A stretch of DNA of 8,865 nucleotides, taken from JBDREF01 sp043820045. GTDB taxonomy: Bacteria > Planctomycetota > Phycisphaerae > Sedimentisphaerales > Anaerobacaceae. Where the stretch lies: NCBI GenBank assembly GCA_043820045.1, contig JBDREF010000343.1, positions 1 through 8,865 of the forward strand. Reading direction: 5' to 3'. A model generated the notes under the pieces. It saw only the letters and a list, made by a program, of their open reading frames with translations. It was not told where the DNA came from and did no database searches. Numbering within the stretch: position 1 is the stretch's first letter; each line of letters starts with the position of its first letter. A program made the translations under genes and the position numbers. This document shows, in pieces, positions 1-6,416 of this stretch.

Positions 1-1
1 G

Positions 2-604
2 CCTACGACCAAATCGAGGTGCCAGACAATCCGGTTCGGCCCGATTGACGAAAGCAGGATAATCGAAAAATTAAAAGAAAAGTGCCTTGGAGAAGATCCG
101 GCCCGATACTTCGCACGCCTAGCGCAAGGCAGTGTGGGCGAAGCATGCCAGTGGGCGGAACTTGAGTTCGGAGATACAAATCTTTATAATACCAAAAAAG
201 AGTTGATAAACTCTTTAGTCAGCTATGAACTGGCCGAAACTCTCGATCTGGCCCAGGAGCTTCTCGCGGAAAGCAAGAAAATCGCCGCCAAGTGGACAAA
301 CCTCGATCCGGCCACAAGTAGGACCGACATCAATCGAAGGGCCATGAAGATTATTGTTCGGATAATCATATCCGCCCTGCACGATGCGATGAATCTAAAC
401 GTAACCAGGTCGAAAGAACCTGTGAATTTCGACCAAAAAGAACAGATAGAAAAGCTGGCCGCCCGTTTCGACGCCGAGTCGGCGGCAGAAAAAATCTCCG
501 ATTGCTATCGCGTGCTGCGATGGATCGAGACCAGCGTCAATGAAAAGCTTATTTTCGAACAGCTATTGTTAAGTCTTGCCGATTCTGATACAATCCGGGT
601 TTAG
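2..604 (+). CDS. holB: DNA polymerase III subunit delta' (clamp loader), C-terminal part, 5'-truncated
   Basis: The reading frame is open from the window edge and gives 200 residues; the true start lies upstream. It begins with PTTKSRCQTIRFGPID, which contains the SRC signature of the sensor-1 region of AAA+ clamp-loader subunits. A helical lid segment follows (GEDPARYFARLAQGSVGEAC, residues about 31-50). This matches delta'/gamma-family proteins, where that segment ends the AAA+ module, and the last 150 or so residues would be the helical collar domain. Delta' is the rigid stator of the clamp loader that opens the sliding clamp at primer-template junctions. The P-loop region is outside the window. 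An internal GTG at 134 is not a credible start because the conserved SRC motif lies before it. The stop is 42 nt before the ricT-like gene, which suggests one transcript. The family call is firm; delta' over gamma/tau rests on the short C-terminus and the ricT neighbour. Confidence 0.85.
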   Translation, partial: PTTKSRCQTIRFGPIDESRIIEKLKEKCLGEDPARYFARLAQGSVGEACQWAELEFGDTNLYNTKKELINSLVSYELAETLDLAQELLAESKKIAAKWTNLDPATSRTDINRRAMKIIVRIIISALHDAMNLNVTRSKEPVNFDQKEQIEKLAARFDAESAAEKISDCYRVLRWIETSVNEKLIFEQLLLSLADSDTIRV

Positions 605-646
605 CGGTAGTATAACGTCAATTTAGTATGAATATAGGTAGTTTGG

Positions 647-1621
647 ATGTCAAAAAACTTGGAAGCAAGAACCAAACAAACAAAGCATAAGAAGTATATC
701 CTGGTTCGATACGGGCGGATGAGTACACTCGGCCTATTCGAGCATCACGAGACCGACATACTCAAAGTGCACGCTCGTGTCGTGATAAAAACTAACAGAG
801 GCCTCGAACTTGGATACCTCGTAGGCCGGTTCAGCTCCTACAAGGCCGGTCAATTCAGACTAAGCCAGGAGCAGCTAAAAGAGTATTTCAATAACGATGA
901 TGTCGATATCTCGCAGGGTCAGATTGGCAAATTCATCCGCTACGCAACCGCCGCGGATATAAGCGAAGAGCGGCACCTGCGGAAAATCGCAAGAGAAGAG
1001 ATGGAATACTGCAGGCGTTTCGTCAGGGAAATGAACCTGCCGATGAAAATAGTCGATGCAGAACACGTGTTCGGCGGCGAACGCATTATTTTCTACTTTA
1101 TGTCCGACGGACGGGTGGATTTTCGCGACTTAGTCAAGAGAATCGCACAGGAATATCAGACGAGAATCGAAATGCGGCAGATCGGCTCCCGGGATGAGGC
1201 CAAACTTCTCGGTGACGTGGAAAGCTGCGGACAGCAATGCTGCTGCCAGCGATTCCTCAAACACCTCAAGCCGGTCAATATGCGAATGGCCAAGATGCAG
1301 AAGGCGACCCTCGATCCCGCCAAGATATCGGGCTATTGCGGCAGATTGAAGTGCTGTTTGCGGTACGAGGACGAGACTTATACGGAACTCAAGAGACGGC
1401 TGCCGAAAAAGAATACCCCGGTCAAGACCAAGCACGGACAAGGCAGAGTCGTGGACGGCCAGATATTGACTCAGCTTGTCATGATCGAATACGAGAGCGG
1501 AGAAAGAATGGCCGTTGGCATCGATGAAATTGAAATAATCTCTCCCTCTGCAGCAGCGGATGATAAACGCAATGATGACTCGAAAAAGAAGAACCAGGAC
1601 AGCGAGAAGCAGCAGCAATAG
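647..1621 (+). CDS. ricT: PSP1 domain protein, RicT/YaaT family
   Basis: A 324-residue protein with the PSP1 fold over roughly residues 15-245. The hallmark is a paired cysteine cluster: C194, C198, C199 and C200 in ESCGQQCCCQRFL, then C231, C236 and C237 in KISGYCGRLKCCLRYE. The linker PVNMRMAKMQKATLDPAKIS between them is also characteristic. In Bacillus subtilis the homologue RicT (YaaT) joins RicA and RicF in a complex that carries [4Fe-4S] clusters and promotes RNase Y-dependent mRNA maturation. No ricA or ricF gene is visible in this window. Residues about 300-324 form a charged, low-complexity tail rich in K, D, N and Q. The ATG at 647 is chosen because the PSP1 domain begins soon after it; the Shine-Dalgarno is weak (TAGGT near 635). 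It lies 42 nt after holB and 36 nt before metG, so it is probably in the same operon. The family is well supported; the partners and exact role here are unknown. Confidence 0.88.
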   Translation: MSKNLEARTKQTKHKKYILVRYGRMSTLGLFEHHETDILKVHARVVIKTNRGLELGYLVGRFSSYKAGQFRLSQEQLKEYFNNDDVDISQGQIGKFIRYATAADISEERHLRKIAREEMEYCRRFVREMNLPMKIVDAEHVFGGERIIFYFMSDGRVDFRDLVKRIAQEYQTRIEMRQIGSRDEAKLLGDVESCGQQCCCQRFLKHLKPVNMRMAKMQKATLDPAKISGYCGRLKCCLRYEDETYTELKRRLPKKNTPVKTKHGQGRVVDGQILTQLVMIEYESGERMAVGIDEIEIISPSAAADDKRNDDSKKKNQDSEKQQQ

Positions 1622-1646
1622 TGCCCGGCGCGTGATGTGACTCATC

Positions 1647-1653
1647 AAGGAAG
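1647..1653 (+). promoter_or_regulatory. ribosome binding site that fixes the metG start
   Basis: AAGGAAG ends 4 nt before the ATG at 1658. An in-frame GTG at 1637 lies upstream of this site and so cannot use it, which supports the shorter protein. Confidence 0.7.
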
Positions 1654-1657
1654 AATA

Positions 1658-3685
1658 ATGCCTCGTAAAATCTCTGTGACATCCGCCTTGCCTTATGCAA
1701 ACGGTCCGATCCATATAGGGCACCTGGTAGAGTACCTCCAGACTGATATCTGGGTGCGGTTTCAGAAAATGTGCGGCAACCAGTGCTTCTACTTCTGCGC
1801 CGACGATACACACGGCACACCGGTTATGATAAGCGCTCGTGCCGCCGGCATAGACCCCGAAGAGTTGATAGGGCGGGTCCACAAAGAACACAAAGCTGAT
1901 TTTGACAGTTTTTATGTAGAGTTCGATAATTACTACTCGACGCATTCGCCGGAAAACAGGTACTTCAGCGAGCTGATCTTCAGCCGCCTGAAAGAGGCCG
2001 GCTCGATTGTCACGCGGGACGTCGAACAGGCGTATTGCGAAAGCTGCGCAATGTCGCTGCCCGACAGGTTTGTCCGCGGCACCTGCCCTCGCTGTAAAGC
2101 CGAGCACCAGTACGGCGATTCCTGCGAGGTCTGCGGCACAACGTATCGGCCATCCGACCTGATAAACCCGTACTGCGCCACCTGCCGGGCCACGCCGGTA
2201 TTGAAAACATCCGAGCATTACTTTTTCAAACTTGCCGACTACGAGCAACGGCTCAAAGACCTTATCGCCGGCGGACACACGCAGAAATCAGTTGCCAACA
2301 AGCTTGATGAATGGTTCAAGGCGGGATTGAAAGACTGGGACATATCCCGTGACGGGCCATATTTCGGCTTCAAGATACCGGGAGAAGAAAACAAATTCTT
2401 CTATGTCTGGCTGGATGCGCCTATCGGGTACATGGCCTCAGCCAAGAACTACTGCGACAGGAACAATCTGGACTTCGACGAACTCTGGCCGGGCACCAAT
2501 CGTGAGAAGGCCGGGAGAAGCGACTATGAGCTGTATCACTTCATCGGCAAGGACATAATGTATTTTCATGCGTTGTTCTTTCCCGCAACATTGATTGGTG
2601 CCGGGTTTCGTACCGCCGACAAGCTTTTCGTTCACGGCTTCCTGACCGTCAACGGCGAAAAGATGAGCAAGTCCCGCGGGACATTCATCAAGGCAAGCAC
2701 CTATGCAAAGCATCTTGATCCCGAATACCTGCGATACTACTACGCAAGCAAACTGACGGACAGCATCGACGACATTGATTTGAGAATCGATGATTTTGTA
2801 AACAAAATCAACTCCGATTTGGTCGGCAAATTTGCAAACCTTGCTTCCCGTTCGGGTCCGATGCTGACGAAAAAGCTCGACTCTCAGCTCGGCGAACTGG
2901 ATGAGCAGGGCAGAGAGTTGGTCGACAGGTTGGCCGCCGCAAAGGACCATATTGTCGATGACTACGAGAACCTCAGATTCGCCTCGGTTGTCCGCACGAT
3001 TACAGCCCTGGCTGATGAAGCCAACCGGTACGTTGAACAGAATCAGCCTTGGGTGACGGTGAGAACCGACCCGGAAAGAACGCGAACGACTTTAACCTGT
3101 ATAATGAACGCCGTCCGCATTCTGACGATTTATCTCAAACCTATCCTGCCTAAGTATGCCGAAAAGGTGGAGAGGCTCCTGAATGTTGACAAGTTGACTT
3201 TTGCCGATCTCGAAGGAGTGCTGGAGCATTGCAGGATAAACGATTTTGAACGACTGGTCGAACGAATTGATGAAGAACAGGTGAACGCCATGATAGAAGA
3301 GAGTAAGGAATCTCAGGGCCCGAAGCCGGCCCCGGCGACTGCCGCCGAGCCGTTCAAGCCGGAGTGCACTATTGAAGATTTTGCGAAGATAGACCTGAGA
3401 ATCGCAAGAGTTTTGAAAGCAGAGCCGGTCGAAGGCGCTGACAAGCTGCTCAGGCTGGTCCTGGATGTGGGTGGGCCGGAAAACACCGTTCTTGCCGGCA
3501 TAGCTACAGCCTACAAGCCGGAGGACCTGGTCGGCAGGCTCGTGGTTTACTTTGCCAACCTTAAGCCCAGGCAGATGAGGTTCGGCTTGTCCGAAGGCAT
3601 GATTCTGGCGGCCGGGGCAGGCGGAAAGGAAATCTTCATGCTGTCCGCCGACTCCGGATCACAGCCGGGGCAGACAGTGCACTAA
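1658..3685 (+). CDS. metG: methionyl-tRNA synthetase with C-terminal tRNA-binding domain
   Basis: This 675-residue class I aminoacyl-tRNA synthetase charges tRNA-Met in the cytoplasm. The ATP-binding HIGH motif is at residues 19-22 (PYANGPIHIGH), and KMSKS is at 335-339. Four CxxC knuckles, C127/C130, C143/C146, C156/C159 and C173/C176, form the inserted zinc-binding connective peptide; all are intact, as in the two-knuckle MetG1 type. Residues about 390-555 are the helical anticodon-binding domain. After a Pro/Ala-rich linker (near 555-568), residues 575-675 form a Trbp111-like OB-fold domain (IDLRIARVLKAEPVEGADKL, KPRQMRFGLSEGMILAA), which usually mediates dimerisation and tRNA binding. The ATG at 1658 is preferred over an in-frame GTG at 1637: AAGGAAG (1647-1653) is correctly spaced before it, and MPRKISVTSALPYANG is the expected N-terminus. 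The stop overlaps that of the converging glycosylase gene. Identification is essentially certain. Confidence 0.97.
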   Translation: MPRKISVTSALPYANGPIHIGHLVEYLQTDIWVRFQKMCGNQCFYFCADDTHGTPVMISARAAGIDPEELIGRVHKEHKADFDSFYVEFDNYYSTHSPENRYFSELIFSRLKEAGSIVTRDVEQAYCESCAMSLPDRFVRGTCPRCKAEHQYGDSCEVCGTTYRPSDLINPYCATCRATPVLKTSEHYFFKLADYEQRLKDLIAGGHTQKSVANKLDEWFKAGLKDWDISRDGPYFGFKIPGEENKFFYVWLDAPIGYMASAKNYCDRNNLDFDELWPGTNREKAGRSDYELYHFIGKDIMYFHALFFPATLIGAGFRTADKLFVHGFLTVNGEKMSKSRGTFIKASTYAKHLDPEYLRYYYASKLTDSIDDIDLRIDDFVNKINSDLVGKFANLASRSGPMLTKKLDSQLGELDEQGRELVDRLAAAKDHIVDDYENLRFASVVRTITALADEANRYVEQNQPWVTVRTDPERTRTTLTCIMNAVRILTIYLKPILPKYAEKVERLLNVDKLTFADLEGVLEHCRINDFERLVERIDEEQVNAMIEESKESQGPKPAPATAAEPFKPECTIEDFAKIDLRIARVLKAEPVEGADKLLRLVLDVGGPENTVLAGIATAYKPEDLVGRLVVYFANLKPRQMRFGLSEGMILAAGAGGKEIFMLSADSGSQPGQTVH

Positions 3686-4347
3686 AAGTATTCGAAGTCA
3701 AGGGTATGGGGCAGCTTCTCAAGTGGGCAGCCAGGGCATTTGGCTTTCGGTTTGCAGAATTCCTTGCCGGCTCTTACCAGCAGCGCATGGTACTCATTGA
3801 AAAGTTCGGCGTCTTTTGTGAGATTCGACTCAAACAACTCCCGCAACTGCTCGTAGTCGGCGCCGGGCTCAATCAAGCCGTGGCGAACTGTAATTCGCGC
3901 AGTGTAAGCATCCATAACGAAAACGGGCCTGCCCAGGGCGTAAAGCAAAATGGAGTCGGCGGTTTCGCGCCCCACGCCTTTTATCTCCAGAAGCTCCGCT
4001 CTCAGTTGGGCGGTTTCAACACCTTCAAGGTTAGTCAGTGTGCCGTCGTAATTATCTAACAGCCAGGTTACGAAGCTCATGAGCCTCTTTGTTTTGACGT
4101 TGAAGTAGCCCGCAGGCCGGATAAGCTCGGCGAGTTGCGGAGGATTGAGACGGCAGATTGTTTCTGGACTTAGACAGTCTGCGGCCTTTAGATTCGTAAT
4201 TGCCTTTTCGACGTTGGTCCAGCTCGTATTCTGGGTCAGTATGGTCCCTGCGGCTATCTCGAATTGTGTCTCGCCGGGCCACCAGTGTTGAGGCCCAAAT
4301 GCATCGTAGAGCAGTTGATAGATTTCAAACAATGTTTCGCCGGTCAT
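3682..4347 (-). CDS. endonuclease III / MagIII-like HhH-GPD DNA glycosylase
   Basis: A 221-residue HhH-GPD protein. Residues 30-45 (EIAAGTILTQNTSWTNVE) match the conserved core helix of this subfamily. The helix-hairpin-helix is at 119-133 (LLEIKGVGRETADSI), followed by VFVMDAYTARI with the expected catalytic aspartate at D146. Family members flip damaged bases out of DNA for base-excision repair. The lysine that makes E. coli Nth a bifunctional AP lyase (GVGRKTA) is E128 here (GVGRETA), as I recall for Helicobacter MagIII. That suggests a monofunctional alkyl-base (3-methyladenine type) glycosylase. The C-terminus has C198, C204 and C207, but the fourth cluster cysteine is absent. The frame stays open to an ATG at 4461, but I chose 4347: 221 residues fits the family length, homology begins there (LFEIYQLLYDAFGP), and a promoter-like TACAAT sits at 4419-4414. 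It converges on metG with overlapping stops. The fold is firm; the substrate is inferred. Confidence 0.85.
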   Translation of the reverse strand: MTGETLFEIYQLLYDAFGPQHWWPGETQFEIAAGTILTQNTSWTNVEKAITNLKAADCLSPETICRLNPPQLAELIRPAGYFNVKTKRLMSFVTWLLDNYDGTLTNLEGVETAQLRAELLEIKGVGRETADSILLYALGRPVFVMDAYTARITVRHGLIEPGADYEQLRELFESNLTKDAELFNEYHALLVRAGKEFCKPKAKCPGCPLEKLPHTLDFEYF

Positions 4348-4389
4348 TTTACAGTCATCCCCGATATATCGACCGCGCATTTCCCACAT

Positions 4390-4418
4390 TTGTGAGGACT
4401 GTCGCGTTTGGCTATTGT
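4390..4418 (+). promoter_or_regulatory. weak candidate promoter for the CPBP protease gene
   Basis: TTGTGA (4390-4395), a 17-nt spacer, then TATTGT (4413-4418); each hexamer matches consensus at 4 of 6. Its -10 overlaps that of the opposing candidate promoter. A perfect TTGACA at 4455-4460 is an alternative -35 but has no convincing -10 at 16-18 nt. Confidence 0.25.
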
Positions 4419-4441
4419 ACTTTCGGTTCACTTGAAGTAAA
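4414..4441 (-). promoter_or_regulatory. candidate promoter for the glycosylase gene
   Basis: Read on the minus strand, TTTACT (4441-4436, 4 of 6 to TTGACA), a 16-nt spacer, then TACAAT (4419-4414, 5 of 6 to TATAAT). The predicted start of transcription near 4407 lies about 60 nt before the ATG at 4347 and after the alternative ATG at 4461, which supports the shorter protein. It is a pattern match only. Confidence 0.4.
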
Positions 4442-4508
4442 CTCTCTAAAAATTTTGACATTCGGCAACGCCGGCAAGAACAGATGGAACGAAACTGAAA
4501 ATCTCAAG

Positions 4509-5444
4509 ATGACGAAGGCAAAAAAGACCAGCAAGAAGGAAGGCTCGCGAAGGCTTGGCGCGAACCAGCTTTTCAACTTCACGCGTGACTCTTATCTCGA
4601 AAGGACATCCCGTCCGATATATGCGATAGTCTTCCTGCTGCCGCTGATAGTCTTCTACGAGTTAGGGACCTTTCAGATCAACACTGACGTCCTGAATCAG
4701 TCGCAGATTCGCGTGGTGGCCTTTGTCTGGCTGCAAAATGCGCTGGAATCGCTGGGTTTCGGCGGCAAATTTGCATGGGTAGCGCCTCCCCTGGCCGTTG
4801 TGGTTATTCTGATGGGCCTGCAAATCACGTCCGGCAAGCAGTGGCGTTTCTGGTTCGGCGATGTTTTGCCGATGACAATCGAGTGCGTTATGCTTGCTGT
4901 GCCGTTGATTGTCCTGACGTTATTCCTGAACAGCCCCATGGTTACACGAATTACGGCCGGCCAGTTGGACGGCCGCGAGATACGAGCGTGCGGGCAGGGG
5001 CTCACGAATTGCTCGGCGGCGACGGATATTAGCCTGTCGTCCACTGCCGACCAGGGCGGAATTGACAGACCCGACCGGCCGCTGCTGGCTAATGTTGTCA
5101 CGGGAATAGGCGCCGGTATTTACGAAGAGCTTGTCTTTCGCCTGATTTTGATATGCCTTTTGATGCTGTTGTTTCAGGATGCTCTGAGGTTCACTCATCT
5201 GAACTCGATTGTGCTTTCGGTACTGATATCTGCGGCGATGTTCAGTGCACACCATCACATAGACTTTCTCAGCGGCAGGCCAAATGCCATCGACCCGTTC
5301 AATCTGACGAAGTTCATCTTTCGAACAGTGGCCGGCATTTATTTCGCTGCTCTTTTTGCAATTCGCGGCTTCGGAATCACCGCCGGAACCCACGCCGCCT
5401 ACAATATTATTGCCGTCTCGATTACTGCCCGCTTTTTTCCATAG
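4509..5444 (+). CDS. CPBP family intramembrane metalloprotease (Abi/CAAX-type)
   Basis: A 311-residue multi-pass membrane protein. All three CPBP (CAAX protease and bacteriocin-processing, formerly Abi) motifs are present: E206-E207-x3-R211 (IYEELVFR), F245-x3-H249 (MFSAHHH) and H295-x3-N299 (GTHAAYN). The glutamates and histidines are the expected catalytic and metal-coordinating set, so it should be active. Hydrophobic segments lie near residues 36-53, 88-106, 118-140, 197-222, 232-247 and 274-295. The N-terminal 17 residues are Lys/Arg-rich and probably cytosolic. A hydrophilic stretch at about 141-195, with C161 and C168, forms a loop before the catalytic helices. Substrates of such bacterial proteins are mostly unknown; prenyl-protein processing and bacteriocin immunity are known roles elsewhere in the family. 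The frame is open back to about 4200, but that stretch overlaps the glycosylase gene and is not CPBP-like. The ATG at 4509 has no strong Shine-Dalgarno, so the start is less certain than the family. Confidence 0.87.
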   Translation: MTKAKKTSKKEGSRRLGANQLFNFTRDSYLERTSRPIYAIVFLLPLIVFYELGTFQINTDVLNQSQIRVVAFVWLQNALESLGFGGKFAWVAPPLAVVVILMGLQITSGKQWRFWFGDVLPMTIECVMLAVPLIVLTLFLNSPMVTRITAGQLDGREIRACGQGLTNCSAATDISLSSTADQGGIDRPDRPLLANVVTGIGAGIYEELVFRLILICLLMLLFQDALRFTHLNSIVLSVLISAAMFSAHHHIDFLSGRPNAIDPFNLTKFIFRTVAGIYFAALFAIRGFGITAGTHAAYNIIAVSITARFFP

Positions 5445-5455
5445 GCAAAAGCGGG
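5428..5455 (+). terminator. hairpin spanning the CPBP stop codon
   Basis: CCCGCTTTT (5428-5436) is complementary to AAAAGCGGG (5447-5455), giving a 9-bp stem. The loop contains the TAG stop at 5442-5444. The run of T that follows starts only at 5467, so this is not a textbook intrinsic terminator. It may protect the mRNA end or act together with the next hairpin. Confidence 0.35.
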
Positions 5456-5466
5456 GTGGCTGCGTG

Positions 5467-5491
5467 TTTTTTTCACATTTTTGTGAAAAAA
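5467..5491 (+). terminator. A/T-rich hairpin after the CPBP gene
   Basis: TTTTTTCAC (5468-5476) and GTGAAAAAA (5483-5491) form a perfect 9-bp stem around ATTTTT. The U-run lies in the 5' arm of this stem, so it could also serve as the U-tract of the GC-containing hairpin at 5428-5455 before refolding. A terminator role is plausible but not typical. Confidence 0.35.
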
Positions 5492-5557
5492 GTTCGCTGT
5501 TGTTACTCTTGCAGGATGCAAAACTTGCACAATAATCGTCCCATAAGGGCGGATATG

Positions 5558-5581
5558 GGCCTTATCAGCACTGATAAGGCC
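5558..5581. promoter_or_regulatory. 11-bp-arm palindrome, candidate operator
   Basis: GGCCTTATCAG (5558-5568) and CTGATAAGGCC (5571-5581) are exact inverted repeats around a 2-nt centre. The right arm ends one base before the -35 hexamer of the following promoter, the usual place for an activator or repressor site. The core ATAAGG also occurs at 5543-5548, so three half-sites (two direct, one inverted) lie within 37 nt. As RNA the same sequence makes a hairpin, but no U-tract follows, so I favour a protein-binding site. No regulator gene is adjacent. Confidence 0.5.
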
Positions 5582-5610
5582 TTGAAATGGTGCATGGATT
5601 TTGGTATAAT
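5582..5610 (+). promoter_or_regulatory. sigma-70-type promoter for the DUF2617-like gene
   Basis: TTGAAA (5582-5587), a 17-nt spacer, then a perfect TATAAT (5605-5610), with TGG just before it making an extended -10. Transcription should begin near 5617, giving a leader of about 37 nt. Together with the adjacent palindrome, this is the best plus-strand promoter in the window. Confidence 0.65.
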
Positions 5611-5653
5611 AACGGAGACTTGAAAGCCGGAATTGTGTGTTTAGGATTTGACT

Positions 5654-6199
5654 ATGGAATCACCACAAATAAACGTTGCGGTCGAAGAATTGATGTTTAG
5701 TCTTTTCCAGCGGCCGCTGCACCCTGAGCTATTCCAGATTTATGCCACCCGGCACTTGAACACAGAAAAATACGAGGCGATCATTTGGGTTACAGGTTGC
5801 ACTCATGTCGTCAGTGTTTTCGCAGGCGATCTCTGTCTCACTGAGGTCGTGAGCACTCCCGGCCAGATGCTGCCGTCTCGCGGTCTGGTTGAACGTTTTC
5901 AGTTCCGGGGTCCTCGTACGCACAAGTGTACGTTGAGCCGCGGCGTAAGTTATATGACCGACTTCCAGGTCGAGAAGATGAGCCCGAATCTGTACCGCCA
6001 GAGCCATACCGATCTCGAACGTTTCGCACGAAATCGAGGCGTGTTCGTAAAGTTCCCTGAGCTGGAGAGCGAAAGCCTTCAGCCGTTCTGTTACGTTGAC
6101 TTTGAGGCCAGACGGACAGAACTGCATATTCACACGTTTGCCGCCTATCCCGATCAGGTGGCAATGATCAAGACTCAGTCGTTGTTCGATTTCCAGTAG
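5654..6199 (+). CDS. DUF2617-like protein of unknown function
   Basis: A 181-residue soluble protein with no signal peptide or membrane segment. It resembles what I recall of the DUF2617 family, known from Actinobacteria and Planctomycetes, in two places. One is the central stretch EVVSTPGQMLPSRGLVERFQ (residues 65-84). The other is the C-terminal IHTFAAYPDQVAMIKTQS (159-176), like the His-x-x-Tyr-Pro end of that family. The family has no assigned biochemical role that I know of. The middle part (residues 85-115) is rich in Arg, His and Lys. The ATG at 5654 is chosen because AGGA at 5643-5646 is 7 nt upstream; an in-frame TTG at 5648 would be too close to it. The gene appears to be monocistronic, with its own strong promoter and palindrome. 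It is certainly coding; the family name is tentative because it comes from memory. Confidence 0.75.
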   Translation: MESPQINVAVEELMFSLFQRPLHPELFQIYATRHLNTEKYEAIIWVTGCTHVVSVFAGDLCLTEVVSTPGQMLPSRGLVERFQFRGPRTHKCTLSRGVSYMTDFQVEKMSPNLYRQSHTDLERFARNRGVFVKFPELESESLQPFCYVDFEARRTELHIHTFAAYPDQVAMIKTQSLFDFQ

Positions 6200-6416
6200 G
6201 CCAAACCGCCGCCGCAACAATTCGTATTCTTCCGGCAGCCATCGTCAATACCTCTCCGTGCGCAAATGTTCAGCACAAAAATTGCAAGACTCAGAGCTTA
6301 CCGCCAATGCGGAGGATTGAGACGCTGTAAGGTGAAGGCCGTGAATAGTGATTCTCCGTTCGAACAAGCACGGGTCCTGATGCGACGGCTTCACTTCGGG
6401 CGGGTATGTCTCCTGA

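Noticed and set aside
1130..2278. Long minus-strand ORF of 382 codons opposite ricT and metG
   Set aside because: It spans two confidently identified plus-strand genes in antisense, and its product has no recognisable domain. It is a coding shadow.
4200..4508. N-terminal extension of the CPBP protein
   Set aside because: The extra 103 codons overlap the glycosylase gene in antisense and lack family-like sequence. The ATG at 4509 gives a normal N-terminus.
5558..5581. Palindrome read as an intrinsic terminator of the CPBP gene
   Set aside because: Only two T residues follow before AAA, so there is no U-tract, and it abuts a strong promoter.
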